This document shows, piece after piece, positions 46,729 to 57,705 of a DNA stretch of 64,000 nt (position 1 is the first letter of the stretch; each line of letters begins with the position of its first letter). Below the pieces are notes generated by a model. That model was not told where the DNA came from. It made no database searches and saw only the letters and a program-made list of their open reading frames with translations. Source of the stretch: CANNDT01 sp945876205 (GTDB lineage Bacteria; Acidobacteriota; Vicinamibacteria; Vicinamibacterales; UBA2999); the NCBI GenBank assembly GCA_947503365.1, contig CANNDT010000003.1, positions 48,011 through 112,010 on the forward strand. Direction: 5' to 3'. The translations under genes and the position numbers were made by a program.

Positions 46729-48053
46729 TTGCGGGAAAGCCCCGACGGAAGACGCGGCGACGAGATCAGGCGCGCGAACTCCTCCCATCGCGTGTCTGGA
46801 TTGTCCGGCGTGCCGCCTCGGGCTTCGATGTGCTCCGCCACCATGTCCTTGCCGAGGTTGTAGTTGATGACGTAGCTGCGGTACTGCTCGGTGAAGCGGA
46901 CGCGCTGCTCGGCGCGCGGCCTCGAGTAGAGCCCGTACTGTTCCAGCCAGTCGATCGCCGCGTTCTTGTCGATCTCGCCGTCGAGATAACGACGCGCGGC
47001 TTCATTGCCGGCGTACGACAGCTTGTCCACCAGCGCCAGCACGTCGTAGTACTGCGACACCATCCCGGCATCGAGCTGCGCCGCGGGAAACAGGACGCGC
47101 CGCTCGAACTCCATCCGCTCGGCGCGCGGAAATGCGACATCGATCCCGTAGTTCGCCGTGCCTTCCGCAATCAGCGATTGCGGCGAGAACAGCGGATAGA
47201 CCGCGAATTCCATCCAGCCACGATCGCGCACGAGATTCTTCTCGAGCAGCACGTTGTAGACGTGATGGCCCGGATACCCCTCGTGGCACGCAAGGTCGAT
47301 GGCGCGATCGATGAAAATCGGGAGGTCGGTGTTGACCTGGATGAGGCTCCGGTAATTGCCCTGGTACCAGTTGTAGCCGCTCCAGCTCTTGCCGGTCACG
47401 TACTCAACCGTGAAGCTCTCGCCCGGCGGCAGCGCGATGTGTTGCAGGGTGCGGCTGCGGCAGCCGTCGATCGCCGCCTTGAACGTCGCGTCGAGACGTT
47501 CTTTCGGGATGATGAAGTGGCTGCGGAACTCGTCCAGCCGCTGCACGAGCGGTCCCTGGCCGGGCAGCTTCTTCTCGAGCTCGCCGAGCACCTGCGCGAA
47601 TTCAGCGGCGCTGTGCATGGGCGCGACGGCGTCGTACAGCGCCTTCGACTCCTCATCGAACTTCAGCCTCGTGGTGAGCAGGGTGCCTTGCAGCATCGAC
47701 GCGCGCGCGCGCAGTGCTTCGAGCTGGCGCGACACGTAGGCGTGCCTCAGCCGAAGCATCTCTTCGGCAGACGGCGCGGGCGCCGCGGCCGCCAGCTCCC
47801 GGGCCAGCGCCGCGGCGCGCGTCGCGATCTCGGCGAGCGGGAGCTTGGCCGCCTCCGCCTCCTTCCGCCACTCCGGCGGCCCGTAATAGGCATCCACGTA
47901 ATCCGGGTCGTGCGGCCCCATCGCCAGCACCAGCCGCGCGTATCGCTCTCCAAGTGTGTTCATGCTGCTGCTCTGCGCGCCGAGCGTCACCACAACGAGA
48001 CCGATCGCGGCCACAACCAGGATCCCTGTGGGGCGGGTAAGGTTCGTCTTCAT
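46725..48053 (-). CDS. DUF885-like exported metallopeptidase
   Basis: 442 residues. N-terminal hydrophobic segment GILVVAAIGLVVVTLGAQ is a signal peptide or anchor. The core motif ACHEGYPGHHVYN near residue 265 matches the HE-x-YPGHH zinc site of DUF885 proteins, with a downstream EGTANYGID as third-ligand region. Likely a peptidase facing the periplasm. It overlaps both neighbours by 4 bp (ATGA), so it is part of one coupled chain with the SDR and quinone oxidoreductase genes. Confidence 0.82.
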   Translation of the reverse strand: MKTNLTRPTGILVVAAIGLVVVTLGAQSSSMNTLGERYARLVLAMGPHDPDYVDAYYGPPEWRKEAEAAKLPLAEIATRAAALARELAAAAPAPSAEEMLRLRHAYVSRQLEALRARASMLQGTLLTTRLKFDEESKALYDAVAPMHSAAEFAQVLGELEKKLPGQGPLVQRLDEFRSHFIIPKERLDATFKAAIDGCRSRTLQHIALPPGESFTVEYVTGKSWSGYNWYQGNYRSLIQVNTDLPIFIDRAIDLACHEGYPGHHVYNVLLEKNLVRDRGWMEFAVYPLFSPQSLIAEGTANYGIDVAFPRAERMEFERRVLFPAAQLDAGMVSQYYDVLALVDKLSYAGNEAARRYLDGEIDKNAAIDWLEQYGLYSRPRAEQRVRFTEQYRSYVINYNLGKDMVAEHIEARGGTPDNPDTRWEEFARLISSPRLPSGLSRK

Positions 48054-49066
48054 AGTCGGTACCGCTCTCGAATGGTCGGAATCAGGTACTGGTCGAACGC
48101 GCGTGAGAAATCGTAGCGCGGCGCGAAGCCCCAGTCGCGGCGCGCCGCCGTGTCATCCACGTCGGCCGGCCAGGAGTCGAGGATGCGCTGGCGCTTCTGA
48201 TCGACGTTCCAGGTAATCTTCGCGCCGGGAAATTCGCGCATGACGATGTTGCAGATCTCTTCGGCGGTGGGGCTGAACGCGGTGAGGTTGTAGGCGGTTC
48301 TCGTCAGCCGCGCACGCTCCACCGAGGCCAGCAGCAGCAACGCCTCGATCGCATCCGGCATCGCCATGAACGGAATGCGGGTATCGGGCCGAACGAAGGA
48401 GGTATACGCCACGCCGCGTGCGGCCGAGTGAATCATCTCCGACGCATAGTCGGAGGTACCGCCCGAGGGACTCGTGAGCGCGGAGATGAGCCCCGGAAAG
48501 CGGACGCAGCGGAAATCGACGCGCCCGGCCGTAGGCCCGGCAGCGAGCTGTTTGTAGTGGCGCGCGTAATACCGGCCCAGGTGCTCGCAGTACAGCTTGT
48601 TGCAGCCGTACATCGTGATCGGCACGTTCCACTCGTCTTCGCGGACGCGCTGCGCACGCGTTTTCGCGTCGAGATCCGGAAGACCGTAGGCGGCAATGGA
48701 CGAGGGATACATGAACACGACCGGCCGGCCGTGCGACTCGCCTTCGTGGTGCGCGAACTCGAGGAGATTGAGGGTGCCCTCGACGTTCACGTCGTGGGCG
48801 GTGACGGGCGTGAACTCGGAGCGCGTGGACAGGAGCGCGGCGAGATGAAAGACGAGGTCGATCTCGAACTCGGAGAGGACGCGCTCGAGGAGGCCGGTGT
48901 CGGTGATCGAGCCGGTGCACTCGCGCCGCACGAGCTTCCCCAGCGAGGGATCGAGCGGCGCGATATCGATGGTGACGATCGACCGGCCGGAGCTGGCCAG
49001 CCGGGCGATCAGTCCGTGGCCAATCTCGCCGTTGGCCCCGGTCACTAAGACGGACGCTGTCCGCAT
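48050..49066 (-). CDS. NAD-dependent epimerase/dehydratase (SDR), threonine dehydrogenase/DenD-like
   Basis: 338 residues, extended SDR. Rossmann motif VLVTGANGEIGHGL at the start, PSSIAAYG with the active-site Ser, MYGCNKLYCEHLGRYY with the Tyr-x3-Lys. The overall pattern (SGGTSDYASEMIHSAARG, FMAMPDAIEALLLL) is closest to SDR-type L-threonine dehydrogenase or D-erythronate dehydrogenase. Substrate not certain. Confidence 0.85.
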   Translation of the reverse strand: MRTASVLVTGANGEIGHGLIARLASSGRSIVTIDIAPLDPSLGKLVRRECTGSITDTGLLERVLSEFEIDLVFHLAALLSTRSEFTPVTAHDVNVEGTLNLLEFAHHEGESHGRPVVFMYPSSIAAYGLPDLDAKTRAQRVREDEWNVPITMYGCNKLYCEHLGRYYARHYKQLAAGPTAGRVDFRCVRFPGLISALTSPSGGTSDYASEMIHSAARGVAYTSFVRPDTRIPFMAMPDAIEALLLLASVERARLTRTAYNLTAFSPTAEEICNIVMREFPGAKITWNVDQKRQRILDSWPADVDDTAARRDWGFAPRYDFSRAFDQYLIPTIRERYRL

Positions 49067-49084
49067 CCGGCTAGTGTCTCATCT

Positions 49085-49501
49085 TTACGTTCGCATGTAG
49101 TCGCCCTGCCAGTTCGTCACGGCCCGCTTGATCTGATCCGGATCGAGTTTCTCCGCCAGCACCTTGTCGAGGAGCGACACGATTTCCGCATCCGAGGCGA
49201 ACCTCAGCGCCACGACCTGTTGCGTCGAGAGCCGATGGCAATCGCCCGCCCGGCCGAGCCTGGCGAGCCGCACCTGCATCTCCAGACAAATGATCCGGCT
49301 CTGAAGACGCAGCGCGTATTGCCTCACCATGAAGATCGCCAGCGCCAGCGCCAATGCCATCAACACCGGCGCGAGGGTGACAATCGCGGGCCGCAGCACC
49401 ATCAGCATCACGGCCAGCACGAGCGCGATCACGGCCAACAGCATCACCACCAGCCACAGGGTCGGCCGGTGGCGATGGCTGGCGTAGGTTTGTCCATTCA
49501 T
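49085..49501 (-). CDS. DUF6526 membrane protein
   Basis: 138 residues. Two hydrophobic segments (TLWLVVMLLAVIALVLAVMLM and ALALALAIFMV) then a cytoplasmic helical tail: LRLQSRIICLEMQVRLARL, VALRFASDAEIVSLLDKVLAE, KRAVTNWQGDYMRT. This matches DUF6526 in layout. Its start directly follows the AIM24 gene's stop (TAAATG), indicating translational coupling. Function unknown. Confidence 0.82.
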   Translation of the reverse strand: MNGQTYASHRHRPTLWLVVMLLAVIALVLAVMLMVLRPAIVTLAPVLMALALALAIFMVRQYALRLQSRIICLEMQVRLARLGRAGDCHRLSTQQVVALRFASDAEIVSLLDKVLAEKLDPDQIKRAVTNWQGDYMRT

Positions 49502-50533
49502 TTACGAGTCTCCATCCATCAGGTCGCCCAGGCCGCCGAGAATCGATCCGCCTTCGCGGCGGCTTCCGCCGGCCGCCGGCGCGGCCTTGTAGATCCGGTC
49601 CGCCATCCTGCTGAAGGGCAGCGACTGGAGCCATACGCGGCCAGGCCCGGTGAGCGTGGCAAAGAATAACCCTTCTCCGCCAAAGAGCGCCGTCTTGATT
49701 TTACCGACGAACTGGATGTCGTAGTTGACGGTCGGCTGCAGCGCGACCAGGCAGCCGGTATCGACCCGCAGCGTGTCGCCGGCCTTGAGATCAACCGGAT
49801 GCACCGTGCCTCCCGCATGCACGAAGCAGAGGCCGTCGCCCTCGAGGCGCTGCATGATGAAGCCTTCGCCGCCGAACAGGCCGACGCCGATCTTGCGCGA
49901 GAAAGCGATGCCGATAGACACGCCGCGCGCGGCGCAGAGAAAGGAATCCTTCTGGCAAATCAGCTCGCCGCCAAGCTGCTTCAGGTCCATCGCCAGGATC
50001 TTGCCGGGATACGGGGCAGCGAATGACACCTGCTGCTTGCCGCTGCCGCTGTTGGTGAACACGGTCATGAACAGGCTCTCACCCGTGATCAACCGCTTGC
50101 CGGCGCCGAGCAGCGCGCCCATCACGCCTGAACGCTGCTGCTGACCGCCGTCGCCAAACACCGTTTCCATCTCGATGCCCGGCGTCATGTACATCATCGA
50201 GCCCGCTTCGGCGACCGCGCTCTCGCCGGGATCGAGCTCGACCTCGACGAACTGCATCTCGCTGCCGATGATCTTGAAATCGATCTCGTGCGCGCGGCGG
50301 CCAGGCACGATCGGCGGCGGGACCGCGGCCGCGGGTCCGCCGGTGGCGCTGCCGGTGAGGAAGCTGGCGAGCGCGGGCACGTCCTTGAGCGGCGTCCAGT
50401 TGGTCAGCCCTTCGCCGAACACCAGCGTGTTGCCGTCGATCGTCCCGTTTCTCAGGTTCGTGACCACGTCGTCCTGCGAGACGGGTCCGACCTGGTGCCC
50501 GCCAATCGCCATGTACCACTGTACTTGTGACAT
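49502..50533 (-). CDS. GYF_2 domain-AIM24 (TIGR00266) fusion protein
   Basis: 343 residues. Residues 1-60 are a GYF_2 domain (WYMAIGGHQVGPVSQDDVVTNLRNGTIDGNTLVFGEGLTNWTPL), a peptide-binding module. A Pro/Ala linker leads to an AIM24 domain (about 100-330: EIDFKIIGSEMQFVEVELDPGESAVAEAGSMMYM, RSLMTGEG-like KRLITGESLFMTVF, GGEGLFFATLTGPGRVWLQSLPF). Many bacterial AIM24/TIGR00266 proteins are of unknown function, near membrane stress genes. Lies between DUF6526 and TerB-like genes with no gap. Confidence 0.87.
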   Translation of the reverse strand: MSQVQWYMAIGGHQVGPVSQDDVVTNLRNGTIDGNTLVFGEGLTNWTPLKDVPALASFLTGSATGGPAAAVPPPIVPGRRAHEIDFKIIGSEMQFVEVELDPGESAVAEAGSMMYMTPGIEMETVFGDGGQQQRSGVMGALLGAGKRLITGESLFMTVFTNSGSGKQQVSFAAPYPGKILAMDLKQLGGELICQKDSFLCAARGVSIGIAFSRKIGVGLFGGEGFIMQRLEGDGLCFVHAGGTVHPVDLKAGDTLRVDTGCLVALQPTVNYDIQFVGKIKTALFGGEGLFFATLTGPGRVWLQSLPFSRMADRIYKAAPAAGGSRREGGSILGGLGDLMDGDS

Positions 50534-51154
50534 CTATTTCTCCAGAGCGTCGATGCGCTGGCTCGCGTCTGCTTCGAGCCTGGTGACGTCGTCGGGCTCG
50601 AGGCCAAGCAGGTGCGCGAGCTGCGCCAGGTAGATGCGCTCCGCGCCCGAGATTTGTTCGTCGGCGCGAAGCACGGTGAATGCGAGCACGTAGAGCGTGG
50701 CCCGCTGCGCGGGATCGGTCACGCCCGACACGATGTCGGCCAGCGGCCGCCGCTGATGCAGCTCGAAGCCCACCAGTTCCGATCCGCCCGACGCGTGTGC
50801 CTGCGCGATGACCGCCGCGCGCTCGGCGTCGTTCATCGCCCCGTCGGCGTTTGCCGCCGAGATCGCGAGCCTCACCATCCGCAGCGCATCCTTGGGGACG
50901 GCGGTCGGAAATTGAGGCACGGGTGGAAGCGGTGGCGGAGCCTGGGCTGGCTGTGAAGCCTGCGCGGGTGGCGCAGGCTGGTTCATCGTGTCGAAGATGC
51001 CCCAGACGACGCCAGCGGCGGTCAGGAGGGTGTTGGGATTGCTCATCCAGCCGCCGCGGCCGGTGAGAAAGCGGAGCGCCCCTCGCGAACGCTTGGGGCG
51101 AACGCCAAGCACGCCGCGCAGGACGCCTTCGACTAGAGATCCAGGATCGATCAT
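50534..51154 (-). CDS. TerB/DUF533-like protein
   Basis: 206 residues. N-terminal basic part, Pro/Ala-rich linker (about 60-85), then a helical TerB-like domain with the acidic pair typical of it: RMVRLAISAANADGAMNDAERAAVIAQA and TLYVLAFTVLRADEQISGAERIYLAQLAHLLGL. TerB proteins sit at the inner face of the membrane in tellurite and stress modules. Same operon as AIM24 and DUF6526. Confidence 0.85.
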   Translation of the reverse strand: MIDPGSLVEGVLRGVLGVRPKRSRGALRFLTGRGGWMSNPNTLLTAAGVVWGIFDTMNQPAPPAQASQPAQAPPPLPPVPQFPTAVPKDALRMVRLAISAANADGAMNDAERAAVIAQAHASGGSELVGFELHQRRPLADIVSGVTDPAQRATLYVLAFTVLRADEQISGAERIYLAQLAHLLGLEPDDVTRLEADASQRIDALEK

Positions 51155-51176
51155 CGGTACATGAATACGCTGACGG

Positions 51177-53096
51177 TCAGATCGCGGTTCCGACTCGCGG
51201 AGGCGGCGCCGCCGGCTTGTCCGGTTCAGGCGTGAAGTCCTCGCCGGGGTTGATAAACCGGTCCATCTCGAACTTGTACTGCTTGTCGTAGAGCTGCCGG
51301 TACCGGCCGTTCAGGGCGAGCAGCTCGGCGTGCGTGCCGCGCTCGACGATCTGCCCGGCTTCGAGCACGAGAATCTGGTCGGCGCTGCGGATGGTCGACA
51401 GCCGGTGCGCGATGACAAAGGTGGTCCGCCCCGACCGCAGCTGGCGGAGACCGTCCTGGATCATCTGCTCGCTCTCGCTGTCGAGACTCGAGGTCGCTTC
51501 ATCAAGAATCAGGATGCGCGGGTTGGCCAGGATCGCCCTGGCGATCGACACGCGCTGACGCTGGCCGCCCGACAACTTGATGCCGCGCTCGCCGACGATC
51601 GTGTCGTAGCCCAGCGGAAACTGCGTGATGAACTCGTCGCAGTGCGCGATGCGGCACGCCTCTTTGATCTCGTCGATGGTGGCGCCCGGCTTGGCATAGC
51701 CCACGTTTTCGGCAATCGAGCCATCGAAGAGAAAATTGTCCTGCAGCACCGAGGCGAGCTGCTGGCGGTAGTCCCGCAGCTTCAGCCCCGCCAGATCGCG
51801 ACCGTCGATCATCACTCGGCCAGTGGTGGGCCGGTTGAACGCCATGACCAGGCTGATCAGCGTGCTCTTGCCCGAGCCGCTCGAGCCCACCAGCGCCGTC
51901 GTGGTACCGGGCGCGGACTGAAACGACACGCCGCGCAGCACCGGGTGCCCCTGGTTGTACTCGAACCACACATCGTCGAACGCGACGTCGCCGGTCAGAC
52001 GATCGAGCGGCGCGCGGGTGACGTCTTCGTCCAGCTCCGTGGGCATGTCGAGCAGCTCGCGGATGCGGTCGAGCCCCGCGAACGCCTCGGTGATCTGCGT
52101 GCCGATCGACGCGATCGAGATCAGCGGCGCCGCCACGAGACCGATGAAGAAGATGTACATGATGAGATCGCCAAGCGTCATCTCGCCCGCGATAATCGCG
52201 CGCCCGCCCAGCCAGATCATCAGCACGCCGACGATGCCGACGACCACGGTGCTGCCGGCGGTCGTCGCCGAGACACCGGTCAGCGACTTCGCGATGTTGC
52301 GGAACAGGCGATGAGCGCCCTTGGTGAAGACGATCTCCTCGCGCTTCTCCGCGGTGTAGGACTTGACGATGCGGATGCCACCGAGCGCTTCAGTCAGGCG
52401 GCCGATCACCTCGGCGTTGATCTTGCCGCGTTCGCGGAAGAGCGGACGCAGGGTGCGGAACGCGTAGGCCATGCCGCCGCCGAACACGCCGAGCACCATG
52501 ATCGTGATCGCGGTGAGGTGCCAGTTGAGCCAGAACAGGACGGCGAGACCCATCACCGCGGTCACCAGGCCGCCGACCAGCTGCACCAGGCCGCTGCCGA
52601 CCAGGTTTCTGATCCCCTCGGCGTCGTTCATGATGCGCGAGACGAGGATGCCGGTCTGCGTCGAGTCGAAGTAGCGCACCGGCAGGTGCAGCACGCGCGC
52701 CTGCACGCGCTTGCGCATGTCGGTAATCGCGCGCTGCGCGGCGACGCCGAGGATTTGCGAGAGCACGAAGGAGGTGGCGGCCTGGACGAGGGTGGCCACG
52801 CCGGCGACAAGCGCGATCGGCCCCAGCAGCTCGGTGCGCTGCTTCCCGACAACCTCGTCGATCAGCCATTTCGACGAGGCCGGAAGGACAAGGCCGGCGA
52901 GGCGGCTGACGAGCATCAGGGCCAGGCCCAGGCCCAGGCGCTTGCGATGGGCCCAGATCAGCTCCTGCGCCTCCCGCCAGGCGGCCGAGGCGGTGACCGA
53001 TTTCTTCTTGACGGGGTCGACCGGAACCGCGCCGCCCCTGTTGCGACCCGAACCTTCGCCGCTTCCCATGACTCGAAAGTTCAGGTTCGCTGCCAT
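51177..53096 (-). CDS. ABC transporter, fused permease and ATPase (MsbA-like exporter)
   Basis: 639 residues. Six-helix exporter domain (about 45-330) then ATPase: Walker A LVGSSGSGKST, signature LSGGQRQRVSIARA, Walker B ILILDEATSSLD and switch VIAHRLSTI. The architecture is that of MsbA/LmrA-type lipid or drug exporters. No Shine-Dalgarno at ATG 53096; an internal start at 53069 is possible. It leads the seven-gene minus-strand run ending at 45748 and diverges from apaG over 20 bp. Confidence 0.92.
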   Translation of the reverse strand: MAANLNFRVMGSGEGSGRNRGGAVPVDPVKKKSVTASAAWREAQELIWAHRKRLGLGLALMLVSRLAGLVLPASSKWLIDEVVGKQRTELLGPIALVAGVATLVQAATSFVLSQILGVAAQRAITDMRKRVQARVLHLPVRYFDSTQTGILVSRIMNDAEGIRNLVGSGLVQLVGGLVTAVMGLAVLFWLNWHLTAITIMVLGVFGGGMAYAFRTLRPLFRERGKINAEVIGRLTEALGGIRIVKSYTAEKREEIVFTKGAHRLFRNIAKSLTGVSATTAGSTVVVGIVGVLMIWLGGRAIIAGEMTLGDLIMYIFFIGLVAAPLISIASIGTQITEAFAGLDRIRELLDMPTELDEDVTRAPLDRLTGDVAFDDVWFEYNQGHPVLRGVSFQSAPGTTTALVGSSGSGKSTLISLVMAFNRPTTGRVMIDGRDLAGLKLRDYRQQLASVLQDNFLFDGSIAENVGYAKPGATIDEIKEACRIAHCDEFITQFPLGYDTIVGERGIKLSGGQRQRVSIARAILANPRILILDEATSSLDSESEQMIQDGLRQLRSGRTTFVIAHRLSTIRSADQILVLEAGQIVERGTHAELLALNGRYRQLYDKQYKFEMDRFINPGEDFTPEPDKPAAPPPRVGTAI

Positions 53097-53116
53097 GTAA
53101 TAATCAAAGCTTGTCC

Positions 53117-53530
53117 ATGAGCGATACGGCCCAGCGACGCGGGTTCACCAGCACGGCCACCACGCGCGGAATTCGCGTTGAGGTCAAGAGCACTTATCTA
53201 TCAGACCGCAGCTCGCCGAAAGACGGTTCATATCTCTTCGCGTACCACGTGCGGATCTCGAACGTCGGGTCCGACACTGCGCAGCTCGTCTCGCGCGAGT
53301 GGATCATCACGACCGCCGAAGGCGAGGTCGAGCGGGTCAAGGGCCCCGGCGTCGTCGGCGAGCAGCCGGTGCTGCCCCCAGGCGGTTCATTCGAGTACGA
53401 CAGCTATTGTCCCTTGAAGACGGCTGTGGGGTCGATGCACGGCACCTACCAGATGGTCACGCCGGACGGCGAGAAGTTCGACGCACAGATCGCCCCGTTC
53501 ACGCTGGCTGTGCCGAACTCGCTCAACTAA
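53117..53530 (+). CDS. apaG: ApaG-like protein (Co2+/Mg2+ efflux-associated)
   Basis: 137 residues from ATG 53117 (a TTG at 53111 is also in frame). ApaG beta-sandwich: IRVEVKSTYLSDRSSP, FAYHVRISNVGSDTAQLVSREWIITTAEG, GVVGEQPVLPPGGSFEYDSYCPLKTAVGSMHGTYQM. Bacterial ApaG is linked to divalent cation resistance and diadenosine tetraphosphate. It overlaps the end of the converging UbiD gene by 8 bp. Confidence 0.93.
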   Translation: MSDTAQRRGFTSTATTRGIRVEVKSTYLSDRSSPKDGSYLFAYHVRISNVGSDTAQLVSREWIITTAEGEVERVKGPGVVGEQPVLPPGGSFEYDSYCPLKTAVGSMHGTYQMVTPDGEKFDAQIAPFTLAVPNSLN

Positions 53531-55328
53531 GGTCGAGACTGGCCCGTTCCGAGTCGCCCATCGCGACTCGGCCCGACGGGAAGTATTCCTTCCATCGCCG
53601 CGTCACCAGCTCCGCCGTCGCCGGGTCGCACGACACCTCCTTCGGGAAGTGTGGCTTGAGACGCGCGTCGATGACGATCGGTCCCCGATAGGCAATGTGG
53701 TTGCGCACGATCCGCCGGTCCGCGGCATGGATGTCGGCCGCCGGCTCGAACCGCGTGAAGGTCGTCCACAGGAAGTTCATCGCGCTCGCCGCCGCACGGG
53801 CAGGTTCATCCGTGATAACCACCAGCGGCCAGTCGGCGAAGACCGCTTCCTTCGCGAGACGACCCGCGGCGTCAGGTTCGGCCACGTAGGCCGGCGCGCC
53901 CACCACCAGGCATCCGCCGCAGAACACGCGGACATCGGTGACCCCGTGCGGCACCGAAGCTGCCGTGAACTGTCGCGGGAGCTCGCGCACCGGATCGCCA
54001 AGCCCAAGCCAGACACCCTTCGATCCTTCGTTGACCGCCGGACCCGTGTAGTCGAGCGTGTCCATCGACAGGTTCGAGAGCACGTAGAGATCCGTCTCCG
54101 GCTGCGTGCGCGCGAGCACGTGCTCCAGCGTGAGCCTGAAATCCTTCAGGTCGACGTGACGATCGGTGACGAGCAGGAACTTCGTGAGTGACAACTGCCC
54201 TTCGCCGAGGATGCGGAAGGCACTGGCCATCGCCTCGCGCTTGTAGCGCTGCTTCACGACGGCGGCCGCGAGCGAGTGGTAGCCGGTTTCGCCGTACGAC
54301 CAGAGCTGCTCCACCGCGGGCATGACCAGCGGGAAGAGCGGCGACAGCAGCTCCTGCAGCAGGTCGCCGATGTAGAAATCCTCCTGCCGCGGCTTGCCGA
54401 CGACGGTCGCGGGAAAGATGGCGTCCGAGCGGTGCGCCATCTGCCTGACCTGGAACACCGGGTAGTCGTGCCTGAGCGAGTAGTAGCCGTAGTGATCGCC
54501 GAACGGTCCCTCGGGCCGGCGCTCGCGCGGGGGCACGTTTCCCATCAACGCGAACTCCGCGAGCGCGACCAGCGGATGCGGGCCGCGGCCATGGATCTGC
54601 GGAATCCGATCGCCCGCAATCAGCGACGCCAGGAGCATCTCCGGGATATTTTCCGGCAGCGGCGCGATCGCTGCCAGGATCATCGCAGGCGGACCGCCCA
54701 GAAACACCGTCGCCGGTAAGCCCTGGCCACGCGCTTCCGCGATGCCGTAGTGGTAGCCGCCGCCCTTCCCGATCTGCCAGTGCATGCCCGTCGTCTGGGC
54801 GTCGTGCACCTGCATCCGGTACATGCCGAGGTTATGGGCACGCTTGTCCGGATGCGTCGTGTACACCAGCGGAAGCGTGATGAACGGGCCGCCGTCCTCG
54901 GGCCAGCAGGTCAATGCCGGCAGGCGATCGAGACGCACGTTCGACGTCACCTGATCGACGACGGGCCCTTTCGGCACCTTGCGCATGCCGACCTTGATCA
55001 GGTCGCGAGCGATGTCGCGCGCGCCCCAGAGGGTGGATGGCGTCGGGGGCAGGAGCGTCTCGGCCAGCTCCACGAGACGACGAACGAGACGCAGCGGCCG
55101 CTCGCCGAAGGCCCGCTCCGCGCGGCGAGCCGTGCCGAAGAGATTGGTGACAAGACGGAAGTCGGACCGCGCGACGTTGTTGAAGAGCAGCGCGGGTCCG
55201 CCGGCGGCAATCACGCGGCGGTGAATCTCCGCGGCCTCGAGGTTGGAGTCGACCTGAACGTCCACCGTGGCGAGATCATCGTCACGGCGGAGCTGGTCGA
55301 TAAACGATCGAAGGTCTGGAAACGACAC
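53523..55328 (-). CDS. UbiD-family decarboxylase
   Basis: 601 residues, typically sized UbiD. Motifs: RRVIAAGGPALLFNNV, GMHWQIGKGGGYHY, ATVFLGGPPAMILAAIAPLP, GPHPLVALAEFALMGNVPP, and the catalytic EGPFGDHYGYYSLRHDYPVF. UbiD enzymes use prenylated FMN made by UbiX; I find no ubiX here. Candidates are menaquinone or ubiquinone precursors, or another aromatic acid. Confidence 0.92.
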   Translation of the reverse strand: MSFPDLRSFIDQLRRDDDLATVDVQVDSNLEAAEIHRRVIAAGGPALLFNNVARSDFRLVTNLFGTARRAERAFGERPLRLVRRLVELAETLLPPTPSTLWGARDIARDLIKVGMRKVPKGPVVDQVTSNVRLDRLPALTCWPEDGGPFITLPLVYTTHPDKRAHNLGMYRMQVHDAQTTGMHWQIGKGGGYHYGIAEARGQGLPATVFLGGPPAMILAAIAPLPENIPEMLLASLIAGDRIPQIHGRGPHPLVALAEFALMGNVPPRERRPEGPFGDHYGYYSLRHDYPVFQVRQMAHRSDAIFPATVVGKPRQEDFYIGDLLQELLSPLFPLVMPAVEQLWSYGETGYHSLAAAVVKQRYKREAMASAFRILGEGQLSLTKFLLVTDRHVDLKDFRLTLEHVLARTQPETDLYVLSNLSMDTLDYTGPAVNEGSKGVWLGLGDPVRELPRQFTAASVPHGVTDVRVFCGGCLVVGAPAYVAEPDAAGRLAKEAVFADWPLVVITDEPARAAASAMNFLWTTFTRFEPAADIHAADRRIVRNHIAYRGPIVIDARLKPHFPKEVSCDPATAELVTRRWKEYFPSGRVAMGDSERASLDLS

Positions 55329-55370
55329 TACTTTTCTGGCTGAGGCCTGATTCCTGAGCCCAGGGGCCAG

Positions 55371-55880
55371 CTAGGCCATGGGCTCGTCGGCGCTGCCGCC
55401 GTAGATCGACGGTACCTTCGAGCCCATCGAGCGCAGGTACGAGGCGAGCTGCCCGCGGTGATGGATGCTGTGGTTGTTGGCGAAGCCCAGATGCCCGGCC
55501 TTCGGCGACTGGAACACGCCGAAGAAATCCACCACGTTCGTCAGGTTCTCCGGGGGCAGGGCCCGCAGCGCCTTCAGTTTCAAGGGAAACTCGCGGTTGT
55601 AGTGCTCGACGAGATCGCTGACGCTCTTGAACTTCGCGACCTGCTGTTTTTCGGCGTCGGCGTCGAACTTGTATGCGCCGTTGATGATGCTGTCGATGAA
55701 CCAGATGTCGCCGAGGGCGAGGTGCGTCGCCAGGTCCCACGCGCTGCGCGACTTGTCGTCCGGCTTGTAATCCCGCTTGTTGTCGGGCACGGCCGCGATC
55801 ACCTTGGCCGTCGTCTTGGACTCGGTCTCGAGCAGGTTGGCGAAGTAGTCGGTCAGGAATTTTGCCTGGTCAGCGTTCAT
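55371..55880 (-). CDS. DinB family protein
   Basis: 169 residues, four-helix DinB fold. Metal histidines are in WDLATHLALGDIW and NNHSIHHRGQLASYLRSMG, the usual three-His pattern. DinB proteins include thiol transferases using bacillithiol or mycothiol, and metalloenzymes of unknown activity; which applies is not clear. It is between ettA and the UbiD gene, same strand. Confidence 0.88.
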   Translation of the reverse strand: MNADQAKFLTDYFANLLETESKTTAKVIAAVPDNKRDYKPDDKSRSAWDLATHLALGDIWFIDSIINGAYKFDADAEKQQVAKFKSVSDLVEHYNREFPLKLKALRALPPENLTNVVDFFGVFQSPKAGHLGFANNHSIHHRGQLASYLRSMGSKVPSIYGGSADEPMA

Positions 55881-55888
55881 GTGCCCTC

Positions 55889-57559
<1,671 letters not shown>

Positions 57560-57705
57560 CGGTCTCCGGTGGGCTTCGAAACAAGCAGTATATACAATGC
57601 GCGGCCAGTTCATCCTCTCCGGCGCGCTGTGCAATCGTGCAGAAATCGAGACACCCAGGCACTAGGATCTCTGATCTTTCCGCGTTCACGAGGGAGGACA
57701 AACCG

